This document shows, piece after piece, positions 1-16,538 of a DNA stretch of 64,000 nt. The notes beneath the pieces were generated by a model. That model searched no databases, was not told where the DNA came from, and saw nothing but the letters and a program-made list of their open reading frames with translations. The position numbers and the translations under genes are program-made. Each line of letters opens with the position of its first letter. Positions within the stretch are counted from its first letter, which is position 1. This stretch comes from Axinella damicornis (Eukaryota; Porifera; Demospongiae; Axinellida; Axinellidae): contig OZ007505.1 of NCBI GenBank assembly GCA_963931865.1, positions 3,531,781-3,595,780 of the forward strand, read 5' to 3'.

Positions 1-1329
1 TTGCTTGGGCTCTACTCGAAATCGGGTAGAGCCAATCAGATTGCAGCTGTCACGTGGTGATCTTTCAAATCGCTCGGTACAAGCGTTGAGGACTGTCTGA
101 AGTTGCCTGCGTTTGCTGCTCTCCTGCACAGCGACCAAACAGACAGAACTACAAGCAGCCAACGAGGTTAGCGGGCCGGAATCGAATGACTGCAGTTGCA
201 CTAATTGGCGTAAATTTATGGACATAACTTAAGCTTAATTGCATTCTTTCATACCGAGTGAAGTGGTCCAAAGTTTCTAGACCTTCCTTCTCCACGCGCA
301 CATACTGAAAGCGATCGCGTGCTAGAGAAAGCGAAGGGCTAGCTTGTTAGACTAATCACACTGTATGTTTGGACGGCAGTGCAAGGTTCCAGGCATCGCC
401 ATGCATGGCATGGAGGGACCCAATGCTTTGCCTGAAGTTGGTACCTCATCTGGAGTTCCGTTGGCAACAGTACATTAGCTCTCATCTCTGCCCCGTAATG
501 ACTATCCTTACAGCTAACTAGGCAACTGCCTATCAACATAGATTGGACTGTGGACATAGGCAGAGCTTTCTAGTCTCGGAACCAGAGAAAGGGGGGAGGA
601 GAAAGGGTCTGGGCACCATCTTACATTCGAGTTGTCCCCAGGTCGGAATGTTGACCTAACGAATCAGAAGTGTTGATTGTGAAAGACGTCAGGGGATGGA
701 TTTTTCTCCAGGCTTTCTGTGTCACCAGCGACTAGACATGGCCAATCGCTGTGCTGTACTGCGTTACCCGTGAGTGTCTGACAAACGTCAAGGAGAGCAA
801 CAAGCAGGTCGACTGTGATCGTACACGTTTTGCAATGTCTGGCTTAACTTCTTAAACCTTTTCTTTGAACTCCAATAACGTCTGAGTGTGTGATGAACCC
901 AACATGCCGCCACATGCATGAATCTTGTGTGAAGTCTACAAGTAGCTTATGAACTCTTGCTTATATATTATGCTTTATCGTTCTACAAACTATGAGTAGA
1001 TGTTCAACGTCAGTGTTAGCCAACTGAGCTTTATTTTAGTCATACCATCCATGGTCATACTTTCATATACTATCCATGGTCATACTTTCATTGTTTCGGT
1101 GTCTCACACTTGGGAGGCCTCTTGTCACGAAATTAGAAGCTCTGCTTTCATTGGTCAGTGCAAATTGCTACCAGTAGCAGTACTACAAACAGACTAATAA
1201 TGATCCTATAGTATTTCGCATTCTATCACTGTTGCCATTACGTATTATTGTCCTGTTTGGTACTTATTGGAGTGACGGCCCCTTGAATTTATAGCAGAGA
1301 CATTCGATCTCCCCTTTCTCTCTCCTCAG
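1..1329. other. Upstream region of TIMM23, no gene recognised
   Basis: No convincing coding exon on either strand. The first recognisable TIMM23 exon begins at 1330 and needs one nucleotide from an upstream exon. If that exon ends in A, the start codon would be split across the intron as A|TG. The promoter and 5' exon are therefore probably here, but I cannot place them. Confidence 0.4.
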
Positions 1330-3353
1330 TGAGCACCTCACCTGGGTTCAGCATCTCTCCCTATGCTCTCGACCCCTCCTACCTCCCCAAGGTAAGTGCA
1401 AGTACTTAATAAGTACACTCTCACAAGTGTGCTTGATGACATCATCTTTGCAGGGTCCAGAGTTCATATTTCCAGTCGAGACTCGCAAGAAGAGTTGGAA
1501 TGAAGCGATGTTTGACAGAACTGGATCATCTTATCTCACAGGTATATACGTACACGTGTAACGAGGCTAGTCCTGTCACTGTCTCCTTTATCGCCTCTGC
1601 TGTACACAGGGCTGACGGTGGGAGGGGTGTGGGGGTTGTGGGAGGGTGTGAGGTCACCCGAGGGAAGGACATTCCGTCTGAGGATGAATAGCATTATTAA
1701 TGGCTGCACAAGGAGAGGACCCTTTCTGGGAAACACACTGGCTGTGCTAGGTGAGCTCAGAAAATGTTCCAGCCAAGCATGCAAGTTCCATTGAACTTGG
1801 GTTGTGCATTGTTCTGGTCTGGCCAGTGACTATCGAGTACCGGTGATGCTGTTTTCCCTAGCCTTGATGTACAGCCCTCTGGAGTCACTGATTGGTCACT
1901 ACCGTGGTGAACAAGACAGTGTGAATTCTGTAGCAGCTGCCACTCTCACTGGTGTCATTTACAAATCCACAGGTAACGTATGTACTGGCACATGTAGTCC
2001 GCCCTAGCCTCGTTCCCAGGCTCCTCTCCAGCTTTTTGTCGCATACTGTACAAAAAACGGGGAGAAGATTTCATCATGTGCACAATGACGTACTATGCGT
2101 GGTTTTGGTAATCGAATTATTGCCCACGCATTTGTAACCGTTGCCAGTTCAAACATGCTGGAGACTTGTTGACTGTCTCAGCGCTGGATGCCGCTCAGCA
2201 TGACAGTGAGGGGTCCTTGAAAGGCCACAACAAACAACTGTGAGTCCTTTACAATAATTATGAACACGGCTTAAAATTGACCAGCTAGCAAACCTGTTGG
2301 CTGGCCATAGATATCTATGGGCTGGCTATGCCTAGCTGGCGTGGCCCGGCGTCCTCCACTCCCGGTATTTCACGCAGACGCCGAGGTACGCTAGGTATGG
2401 CATGGGTCCGCTTGGTATACAGATTCTACACACAACCTGTGTACTACATGTACTCGGGGGAAAAACAGTTGACCAGCTAGCAAGCGTGACTAACTATAGC
2501 CTGAGCGTTCGCTCGTGATTTGTCACTTGAATCTACCGTGTACCTCCCTAACTACCGTGGTCATATTATAAAACGTGTTTCAGGACTCATGGTTGTTCGT
2601 TGTGGTCTTCCAAGGACTCCTCGCTGTCATACTGAGCGGCATCCAGCAAGATCAAAAACGGCATGTGTGGGCAATAATTTGATTGCATAAAACGTCATCA
2701 TGTGATGAAATCTTCCAGGCTCTCTCCCTGCTTTTTGTACAGCATGTGACAAAAAGCTGGGGAGGAGCCTGGGAACGAGGCTAGTCCGCCCCTCTCTCTC
2801 CTGGCTGGTGTATGTACATGTACCATGTGTACAGTCTTATAGATTACGCGACTCCACCACCTCCGCCCCTCTCTCCTAGCTTGTGTATGTACCATGTGAT
2901 GTGTACAGTATTGTATTTCATGGGACTCTTAACTCGGTACAGTCATGTAGATTATAAACTCATCCTGCCTCATCCAGGTGGTATGCAGGCCATGTGTGCA
3001 GTTTTGTAGATTATAACTCCACCCCCTTCTCTCCTTGCTGGTGTACTTGCTAAGTGTATGCAGTCATGTAGGTTATAAACTCACCCACCTCTATATAGCC
3101 CTCTCACTCTCTCCTAGCCGGTTTACAGTCATGTAGATCATGAACTCACCCACCTCCCCTCTCACTCTCTCTCCTAGCCGGTGTACAGTCATAACTCACC
3201 CCACCTCTATCCCTCTCACTCTCTCTCCCAGCTGGTGTACGTGCCATGTGTGTGGCAGGAGTGGTGGGATGTGCCGTGTTGGGAACGTATAGCCTCTCTA
3301 GGTACTTCCTGGGACAGTCTCGCTACTCACAGTTCACCAGAAACTATACTTGA
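1330..3353 (+). CDS. TIMM23: Mitochondrial import inner membrane translocase subunit Tim23 (5' end unresolved)
   Basis: Tim23 forms the presequence channel of the TIM23 complex in the mitochondrial inner membrane. Exons are 1330..1391, 1454..1541, 1610..1750, 1862..1972 and 3232..3353; all junctions are GT-AG and phases agree. The product reads SISPYALDPSYLPK, then GPEFIFPVETRKK, then a Gly-rich Tim17/22/23 domain (LTVGGVWGLWEGVRSP, GPFLGNTLAVLALMYSPLES, DSVNSVAAATLTGVIYKSTA), ending YSQFTRNYT-stop. This matches vertebrate TIMM23 in order (SPYFNLDPRYL, FELAFFTIGG, DDLNTVAAGTMTGMLYKCTGG). Sequence upstream of 1330 is needed for the first residues. A second intact copy of the last exon lies at 6732..6853, and only that copy is followed by an AATAAA, so either could terminate the transcript. 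Identity is secure; the N-terminus is not. Confidence 0.9.
2790..3231 (+). repeat. Degenerate tandem repeat carrying copies of the TIMM23 last-exon acceptor
   Basis: About six diverged units of roughly 60-110 bp carry a pyrimidine stretch, CTAG or CAG and then CTGGTGTA-like sequence, near 2801, 2871, 3031, 3105 and 3165. They alternate with a CAGTCATGTAGATTATAAA-type segment. The last unit is the real acceptor of the terminal TIMM23 exon at 3232. A related unit lies near 6280. Confidence 0.65.
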
Positions 3354-3856
3354 TCATGTGATGTGTCCTGTATGTGTCTGTGGTCCTTCAGCCTAGTCAC
3401 TGTACGTGTAGCTGCCTAGTCACAATATACATTTAGCCTTGTTCCCAGGCTGCATGTGAACGAGGCTATACACTTATGTGTACTGGTATGACCTGTAACT
3501 CAATGAAGTGTCATTGCATTCCTCATTGTGTGTTATCAAACTCAAGTTAAGTAATTTAGGCAACAGAAGATAACAAAACAATGCATGTTAAAATAATGAA
3601 GAATGCAACCAAATGAAGTTCAGGTGGAAAATCAAGCTGGTTAAAGAGCTATAGCCAAATATTATTACATCCCAGAGAATAATGAGGGGGTTGGGCTAGG
3701 GCAAAAGACTTTGAACAGAGCAATTAATTTTATAACAAAATCAGGAAGAAAAAAAAACAAGCCTACAGCCTCCCTCCACGAACAGAAACAACTTAGCTAA
3801 TAAAACAGGAAAAAGAAAAAGAAGGAGAAAAAAGGAAAAGGAAAAAAAATACAACC

Positions 3857-4197
3857 TAGCAACACACCCATCCCTCCGTGAAAGGTCAGACACCGAAGTG
3901 TGCTGCCCCAGGAGCGCTGGATAGGCGTGACTGGAATCACAGGAGGGCGACCTGCTTTCTACCAGACACCTTTAGCTTCGGTGGTCAGATGGGAACCGGC
4001 GTACTCATGCTGCTAGGCGGGGAAGCCGAGAACCGGTATGTACGGAGGGGCCCGACCTCGTACTCGGTTATTGGGGAGGCAATGTTCAGACCCCAGTCTG
4101 CAAGCGAACACGCCATCCCGACTTCCCGCCAAAACTTGCTACAAATTCAGTATTTATACCCAAACCGGATGTATCCTGTTGCGCATGCGCGTGCCAC
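3857..4197 (-). repeat. Dispersed repeat family, copy 1
   Basis: About 340 bp matches, in reverse complement, 57759..58094, from the GCGCATGCGC end through CCGCCAAAACTT and CTGTGATTCCAGTCAC to the GGAGGGATGGGTGTG end. The flank at 3720-3856 is A-rich (T-rich in repeat orientation), resembling a retroposon tail. It preserves the uninterrupted site (TA at 3857-3858) into which a MITE inserted in copy 2. The open frames across it are incidental. Confidence 0.75.
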
Positions 4198-4751
4198 CTG
4201 ACCTTGACTTCCCGCCAAAAATATTTCAAACCATTCAGCCGCTTGTAACCATAGATAATATAGCTTCGCTATATTATCTATGTTGTAACTAGCCACGGGC
4301 AGTGCAGGTACGGGTCTAGCTAACTCTCTGCCGCTCAGTGAAGAGGCAAGGACAATTCGACGTTAGTTGGAGGAGACAGTGGGCTTTTCCATGAATTCTG
4401 TGAGATAGACGTGAGCTTTGGAAATTATGTAACCCTGGCATGGTCGCAGTACTAATGGTGAAGTCAAGTGCTGTATTAGCGTCAAGACCATACCCCGAGT
4501 GTACTACTGTAAACAATTGGTTACCTACCAAATTTGTACTTTCCCATGCAGTCAATAAATTCTATTTACTGTACACGTACAATGTAGGACTTGCGCCCAT
4601 GTACCATACATGTATGATGGGGGAGTATAATGGGATGGTTTTGATTGTCTCCATCAGGTTCGTTGGAATGAGCCAAAGCGAATAGCTCACCAACCGAGAG
4701 AATTGGAGATAAAATCCTTCATCAGGAGCTAGTGAAATGTATATGCCTTTG

Positions 4752-4871
4752 ACCCCTTCACACACACGCACAAACATGCACGCACACACGCACTCACACA
4801 CACACACGCACACACACACACACACACACACGCACTCACACACACACACACGCACACACACACACACACAG
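4752..4871. repeat. (CA)n microsatellite
   Basis: An interrupted CA/CG-CA repeat. Its last CAG doubles as a plausible splice acceptor for the eIF4G-like segment. Confidence 0.9.
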
Positions 4872-5089
4872 GAGTGGAACTCCAGAAGTCAGAAAACCCT
4901 TGGTTGCGTCCGCAAGAGCGCCAAGAGGGCTTATCGGAGGGGGATCAGAAACCACAGAGCTGTACCGCAAGTGTCAAGGAATTCCGAACAAGCTGACCCC
5001 CAAAAAGTTTCAGTCATAGGCAAGCTCTCCTGTTGGAGATCAACATCGAGGAGAGACTGAAGGGGGTCGTCGATAAGATCTTTACCAAG
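4872..5089 (+). pseudogene. eIF4G MIF4G-domain exon fragment with frameshifts
   Basis: Translation gives GVELQKSENPWLRPQ, then in another frame TELYRKCQGIPNKLTPKKFQ, then in a third INIEERLKGVVDKIFTK. In order these match the start of the eIF4G MIF4G domain (LKKAENAWKPS, ELFRKVRSILNKLTPQMF, DTEERLKGVIDLVFEK). Acceptor (CACAG at 4871) and donor (GTGAGG at 5090) are still visible, so this looks like one former exon. At least two frameshifts and a TAG interrupt it, and no other eIF4G exon was recognised nearby. It is best read as a duplicated, decayed exon in the interval between the two TIMM23 terminal exons. eIF4G scaffolds the translation initiation complex; this copy cannot. Confidence 0.8.
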
Positions 5090-5647
5090 GTGAGGAGGCA
5101 ACTGTAGCTGACATCCCAAGAGTGGATGGAATAGACCGGAGTGTCAAAGGCATATAAACCCCTTCCGGCCGGCTAGCTAGTTGCACGTGCTATAGACAAA
5201 TATTTGAACCCCAGTTGCGCATGTGCACTCCCTCACGGTTCAAAGGTCACTATGCAAATCTGTCGTCGATTGGTACTTTAGCTACATGTAGCTATTATAG
5301 CTGTGATAATCGCTAATCTTAGTTCAGCACTGCTCCACTGGTTCCAGAATCACATTAATACACTTGCAATAAGCAAATTGCACTGTACTAGTAATTACCA
5401 TGTGACCTACCTTGCTACTCCTCAGGACATTGCTCCTGAAGGTGGAGACAATGAGTCTACTACAATCACTATCCCTGTGGTCCTCACCTCAAACACAAGC
5501 GGGGAAGTCATCTTGGTATGTTCTGGTCAGAGAGCCAGTGTTTAATGCATACGTGAGTGCCCCCCCCCCCCCCCCCCCCCCCTCTCTCTCTCTCCCCCTT
5601 CCACTCTCCCTCCTCCCACTCCTCACTCTTCCACTGGCCACCACCAG

Positions 5648-6057
5648 ATAAGGCAAGGAAAGCTGCAGAGCTACAAGCTCGCATTCAGAGTCAGCTGCAG
5701 AGCAGGCCTGGTCTGGTGAGTACTGTGTTCATCTTGGTATGTACTACTGACACTGTTACCCAAGCAAATGTGGTACTGAGGCAACAATGTTTGCACACAA
5801 TGCAGCTCTCAAGTCTTGCAAAACCCGGAGACAAGTGAGTACTGCGGTAGCTTGTACATGTTTGCATGAGTAGTGTGATTGTGTAGTCTAAGGTTCACAT
5901 TTGATTGCCTTTCCTGAAGCATGAAGTGACACAATCTCCTCCCTCCCTCCCGGAGCAAGGTTCCAAGCCCACTCCTCTCATCGTGGATGAGGCTGGAAGG
6001 ACGGTAGATGCTACCGGCAGGACAATCCAACTGTCCGTCAGACAACACACCCTCAAG
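5648..6057 (+). pseudogene. PRPF3: PRPF3 (U4/U6 snRNP protein Prp3) internal fragment
   Basis: Three blocks align in order with the centre of PRPF3: KARKAAELQARIQSQLQSRP (5648..5715), ANVVLRQQCLHTMQLSSL (about 5763..5834) and PTPLIVDEAGRTVDATGR (within 5920..6057), the last ending HTLK before GTTTGT. Splice-like sites flank the blocks, but phases between the second and third do not join. No upstream or downstream PRPF3 exons occur before the next gene. A further open block at 5426..5515 could belong to it but was not recognised. Prp3 is a spliceosomal tri-snRNP component. This fragment lacks the C-terminal domains and is probably a duplicated piece of a gene elsewhere. The alternative is an assembly misjoin. 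Confidence 0.75.
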
Positions 6058-6731
6058 GTTTGTCCCCCCCCCCCCCCCCCCCCCCAACCACTCCCTCCTT
6101 GAATCGTTCCTCAGATATGGGGGGGGGGGGGGGGGGGGGGGGGGACTGATCACCACTACACGCCTCTATGCACTGCAGCGTGCAATTATACTATTAGCCC
6201 CCCCCCCCCCCCCCCCCCCCCCCCCACTTTTTGGTAGCTGTTGCTGCTGTCTCCGCCCCTGCAGTCCACCTGCACCCCTCTCTCCCCTAGCTGTATTTTG
6301 TATGTGCAATGTGTACAGTCATGTAGATTATGAATTCACCACCTCCATTCTCCACCTCTATCCTGCTCACGTGCCATGTAAAATAAAAAATAGCCAATAT
6401 CAAAAATATATGAACGATTTATACTTCTCTCCCGCACTCCCAAATTCCCATCTCAGTATAACTCCTTCCCTCTTCTTTTGTTTCCCTGTATTGCATATGG
6501 ACTGAAGTTTCTCTATCTAAGTCTTCGTTTACTGTACTGTGCCGTTTCAGTTTACTTTACTTATCGTTATCGGTGTGTTTTTGTAAAACCACGTGTGTCT
6601 CATAAGCTCTCATGAGCTGGCTGCTCCTGACAGGTGACATAAAAGTTTATTTGATTGATTGATTGATTGTATAGACAAGAAGATTATAAACTCATCCTAT
6701 ATCTATATCCTCCTCTCACTCTCTCTCCCAG
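6058..6731. other. Poly(C)/poly(G) runs, no gene
   Basis: Contains long C runs near 6064 and 6199 and a G run near 6120, then a block similar to the TIMM23 acceptor repeat around 6270-6350. No coding sequence is evident. Confidence 0.6.
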
Positions 6732-6853
6732 CCGGTGTACGTGCCATGTGTGTGGCAGGAGTGGTGGGATGTGCCGTGTTGGGAACGTATAGCCTCTCTA
6801 GGTACTTCCTGGGACAGTCTCGCTACTCACAGTTCACCAGAAACTATACTTGA
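6732..6853 (+). other. TIMM23: Second copy of the TIMM23 terminal exon
   Basis: It encodes the same residues as 3232..3353 (VRAMCVAGVVGCAVLG through FTRNYT-stop), with a good acceptor (CTCTCTCCCAG). Homology continues through the acceptor region upstream and about 200 bp downstream. Its reading frame is undamaged, so it is either an alternative last exon or a recent partial duplication. An AATAAA at 7056 follows this copy and not the first. Confidence 0.85.
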
Positions 6854-7055
6854 TCATGTGATGTGTCCTGTATGTGTCTGTGGTCCTTCAGCCTACGTGT
6901 AGCTGCCTAGTCACTATGCACTACTATACATTTATTAGCCTTGTTCCCAGGCCACATGGGAACGTGGGAAAGAGGCTATCATTTATGTGCACTGGTTACT
7001 GACCTGTATCTCAATCATTGCATTCCTGATTGTGTGTTATCGAACTCAAATTAAT

Positions 7056-7061
7056 AATAAA
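7056..7061 (+). terminator. Possible AATAAA polyadenylation signal for TIMM23 copy 2
   Basis: AATAAA lies 203 nt after the second TIMM23 stop and just short of the convergent ADH5 stop at 7100. The matching place after the first copy lacks it. Confidence 0.4.
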
Positions 7062-7099
7062 TCAAAATCAAGGAACCATCATCAAGAACCTGTTCGTCT

Positions 7100-12814
<5,715 letters not shown>

Positions 12815-12919
12815 TGCACAACCAGGCTTCAACATGCGTTCAACACTCAACCATTCAGGAACCAAAAAATAATGAATAATGCAGATCAGATGTACCAGGT
12901 CAATTTTGACAATAATTGA

Positions 12920-15900
12920 TTAGTCTGTGTTGGCAGGTGCTGGCTTCCACCGTTGTCTCTGGTACAGCCTCTGTCTGGCCAACTCCCTCTTACGCTCAAT
13001 CTCCCTTAGGCTGCACTTCACTGCAACTGTGTGTGTGCAATGTGTGTACGAATGTGGGTGCATGCACATGTGTGCATGTGATGGAGTAGTCTTGATCTCG
13101 GCCCCAGACCCAAACCAACCCCAGCACGGATCGCATCTAGTATCCCCGTGCGTGATACTAGATGCGATCCGTGCTGGGGTGGGTTTGGGTCTGGGACCGA
13201 GACTAGTGATGAAGATGTGAGCAAGAAGTCCACACCACTATTAGTCTCATTCCCAGACCCCAAACGGTGCACGTTTGGGGTCTACGTTTGGGGTCTGGGA
13301 ATGAGACCTTCAAACTTCGTTTCGAAAGAGGTCAGTGATCCGATCCCCCCCCCCCCCCCCCCCCTCCCCCTCCACAAGGTGTTGGTTTCCTTACCATTTT
13401 GTGCTAACTGCTCACGGCTCCCATCAACTGCCCCCCTCCCCACTCCACCCTTTCCATCTTTACTGCCACTGCAAGTCACATTGACATTAGTCCCATGTGC
13501 AGCTTCCAATACAACGCTACCACCGTCAGCCGCAAGTCCAGTACCAGCCCGTGACTCCTTCACTGGGTTAGCAGACACTTGCACGACAGACACCAGAGAG
13601 TTGGCACTCCCTTCACTTGACCTCTGTTGTTCTGATGTGGTTTGTTTGGCTGGTGTGGTCAAGCAAATGGCACCAGATAGCAGCTGATCAATGAAAGCAT
13701 CAGCATCACTTTCTCCAAAAGGGTCCGGTGAGGGTGCGGAGGGGTGATCTGGTAAGGGTGTGGAGGGATGCTCTGGTGAGGGTGTGGAGGGGTGCTCTGG
13801 TGAGGGTGCAGGCTCCCAGCAGCTGCTAGCAACCACATCTGCTGCTTGAGACCAAAACATATTATCGTCCTCTTCTTCACATGTGAGTGTGTTAGACAAG
13901 AGGGAGATGAGTAATAATATGGTGGTAAATCAGCAATTTAACACAAGACTGTCTTACTACAGAACTAGCCTCGTTCACAGGGGGGAGCCCGGGAACGAGG
14001 CTACTACAGAACATTCCATTGTGCATTCAGTGAATTTTCCCGGAAATTGTGTTCAGCTGAATTCATTCAGTAAACATTTAGCTTCACTGACAGGACATTA
14101 CTGCATGCTACACTCCACAAGCAAATCCACACCCCAATATAGCCATGAAATTCAACACAACTGAAATCTGCCGTATGAGCTAGTAGCCTCGTTTCCGGGT
14201 TTTCCATCACAGACTTGCATCTCAGCTTTGGAAAAAAAAACTTGGAAGCATGTGGACGGTGCTACTGCCATGTCACTGAAGCTTGGGTAGATCTGCGTGT
14301 CTTCCTGGATGCTAATTACCGGTAGTCTCAGTCTTGCATCTTCCTGATTCCTGAACAGAAAATAATAATTTAGCGCAAGCGAAAAGCTTCCCATGCCATG
14401 ACAATGTTTGTGATGCAACATCATGTGTGAAATCCTCATAGGCTTTCCTCGGTAAGAGGCTAGATAGTCAGAGGCTGCTAGAATCATGAACTGTACATGG
14501 ATTTAGTGAACAATGATTAACTTGTCACTGAGTTGGACCCACCTATAGTATCATGTGGCTGTTGGTCTGTGTGCTGGTGAGGGGAGGTGAGGGTAGTTTG
14601 CTCTGTGCGGAGGTGTGGGGAGGTGAGGGTAGTGTGGTCTGTGTGATGATGTGGGGAGGTGAGGGTAGTGTGGTCTGTGTGATGATGTGGGGAGGTGAGG
14701 GTAGTGTGGTCTGTGTGATGATGTGGGAAGGTGAGGGTAGTGTAGTCTGTGTGATGATGTGGGGAGGTGAGGGTAGTGTGGTCTGTGTTGTGGAGGGGAA
14801 GGAGAGGGCTAATAGTGGCAGCAAAACAAACACCTACGCTTGAAATTCTTTTTGCTGTAGCCTACCTTCAGGATGCCGTCCCTCCTGGGGTTCACTGAGA
14901 CACTGATGCAGCTGCTGTGCTAGCCTGTCCAGGTGCTGGAATCTGTTCTGTTGAGGTGTGGAGGTAGTGTGGAGTGGAGAAGGGTGGGATGTGCGAGGGC
15001 GCTTCCTAGCAGGCAGCTGCGGTGAACACCCCAGGTCCCCCCAGAGGGGGAGGAGCGGTGGGTGAACTGTGGGGCTGTCCTGTGTGCAGATGGTGTACAA
15101 CAAACTTGGTCTCACATAGCTTGGTTCCCTGTACAGAGAGTGCTGCAAGATACACCAGGTACTAGCCTCGTTCCCAGGCCACGTGGCCAGGGAACGAGGC
15201 TAACCAGGTGCTTGAAATATGAACTGGTATATTCAGAGGATACTGACATTACCCCCCCCCCCCCCCCCCCCCCCGCATTCATCTAACAACCATTGATCAA
15301 GTTTCCTACATGACATAGAGCTGATCAGCATGGAAGGTCATGTAGGTAACCTGGTTCTGAGGCTCCAATCCAGCTTTCCGCAGAAAAGGGGGAGCAACGG
15401 AAAGCTGGGTTGGGATCTGGGGAACGAGGTGGCATTATTTGGTACAGTAAACATGTTGCAGCTACCTGGAATGTAAACATGGAAGATAGCTCCTCTGTAG
15501 TTATTTCTGGTCCCTCACCAACCACTGAAGCTCGATAGTCGTACGTTACAGTGAGGTCGAGAAGGGAGGAATTGGGGGTAACAGGGAGGGGGAAGGGCTG
15601 ACGTAGTGATGCCGGTGAAGTGGTGATTGTGGGTACAGGTGCTGAATAGGGATGTACATATTGGTTAACACACTGCACTTAGTCACAACAACCAGTACTG
15701 TTGAACAGTGTCAACATATTGTGAACATGGGCCGTACAGGCAGTCAGTGTGCAAGGGTGGGGAGGTTGAAAAGTGGCCTCATTGGCAGGAATGTCGCTGT
15801 GGATGTGTGCTGGGTCATGTTATGCACTTTCTCTCAATTGCATTGCCTGGTTCTACTGATCAGTTTGTGCAGGGACCAAACAACCACAAATTTAAGGAAC

Positions 15901-16342
15901 TACCACTAGCCTCGTTCCCAAACTCCCCCCGCTGCATATCCCCTCATGCGAAGTGAAGGGCAGCCTGTTACATTCTTCCTGCGAGAAATGTCACAGCTAG
16001 AGAGTACGGGCAAATACAGTCACCAAGTAGACAGATTTGGGCGATTTTGCTGTGAGAAAGAATCTGGGTGGAGGCCTGGGAACGAGGCTAGATGCAAGTG
16101 GCATAAGTGCAGAACCTACAATCATGACTCAAGTTTGTCAAGATCACGGGGTCACAGGCAGTTTTTGGACCCTGGTTGCCGTGAACTTGACCACTCCTTG
16201 GACAGGGCCAGTGTTTACGGTCTTTACCTTCACTGCTCCCCACCTCCTCCTCTTCCTTCCCTCCCGCACTCCCATCTCTTCTCAGCTTCAGAGAAACACC
16301 CCCGTTCGTTCTTCGACCAGATTTGCGTTTTCTTGCTGTCAT
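12920..16342 (-). CDS. Five-exon gene with C-terminal RPA32-binding-like helix; tentative ETAA1-like
   Basis: Exons 16228..16342, 15466..15641, 14866..15142, 13395..13874 and 12920..13026 join in phase to about 384 residues. The start MTARKRKSGRRTNGG is basic, as in ETAA1. The middle is Ser/Thr/Pro-rich with LDRLAQQLHQCLSE. Exon 4 opens EEDDNMFWSQAADVV and carries a short SPEHPSTP-type repeat. The end, CSLREIERKRELARQRLYQR, resembles the helix by which ETAA1, TIPIN, SMARCAL1 and XPA bind the RPA32 C-terminal domain. ETAA1 is an RPA-bound ATR activator at stalled forks; the vertebrate protein is much longer. The ETAA1 identification rests on the two ends and is uncertain. The exon chain is supported by phase, though a small extra exon near 14200-14345 or a slightly later last acceptor (exon from 13020) is possible. 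Confidence 0.5.
13087..13206. repeat. Foldback element
   Basis: Near-perfect inverted repeat of about 50-bp arms (CCCAGCACGGATCGCATCTA and its complement) ending in TAGTCT...AGACTA. A related, shorter copy lies at about 50290..50387. It sits in the last intron of the ETAA1-like gene. Confidence 0.8.
14553..14800. repeat. Minisatellite in an ETAA1-like gene intron
   Basis: About six units of 30-36 bp (GTGTGATGATGTGGGGAGG, then TGAGGGTAGTGTGGTCT). Confidence 0.85.
15161..15202. repeat. TAGCCTCGTTCCCAG-type foldback
   Basis: CTAGCCTCGTTCCCAGGCC and the inverted GGCCAGGGAACGAGGCTA, just upstream of an ETAA1-like exon acceptor on the gene strand. Confidence 0.85.
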
Positions 16343-16538
16343 TTTGCAAGAGGGCGCCAATTAGAATGGGTCATGTGGGTTGACCATTAGCCAAGGATCA
16401 CAACCTGCAGAAGCTTATACTGACAGCATAAGTCAGCTAGCTGGTTTCGGCCAATGGGGTTCAAGTTATAAAATCAAGAGAACGGTAAAATGAAGTTGCC
16501 AGGTGCTTCACTGCTGAGTGCTCGCTCGAGATCAACCG

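Noticed and set aside
3998..4075. Segment faintly resembling 5S rRNA (GGCCCGACCTCGTACTCGG)
   Set aside because: The match is short and the rest of 5S is absent; a 5S-derived SINE cannot be supported.
3878..4201. 107-residue open frame
   Set aside because: It lies in the dispersed repeat, and the other copy (57759..58094) does not keep a matching frame.
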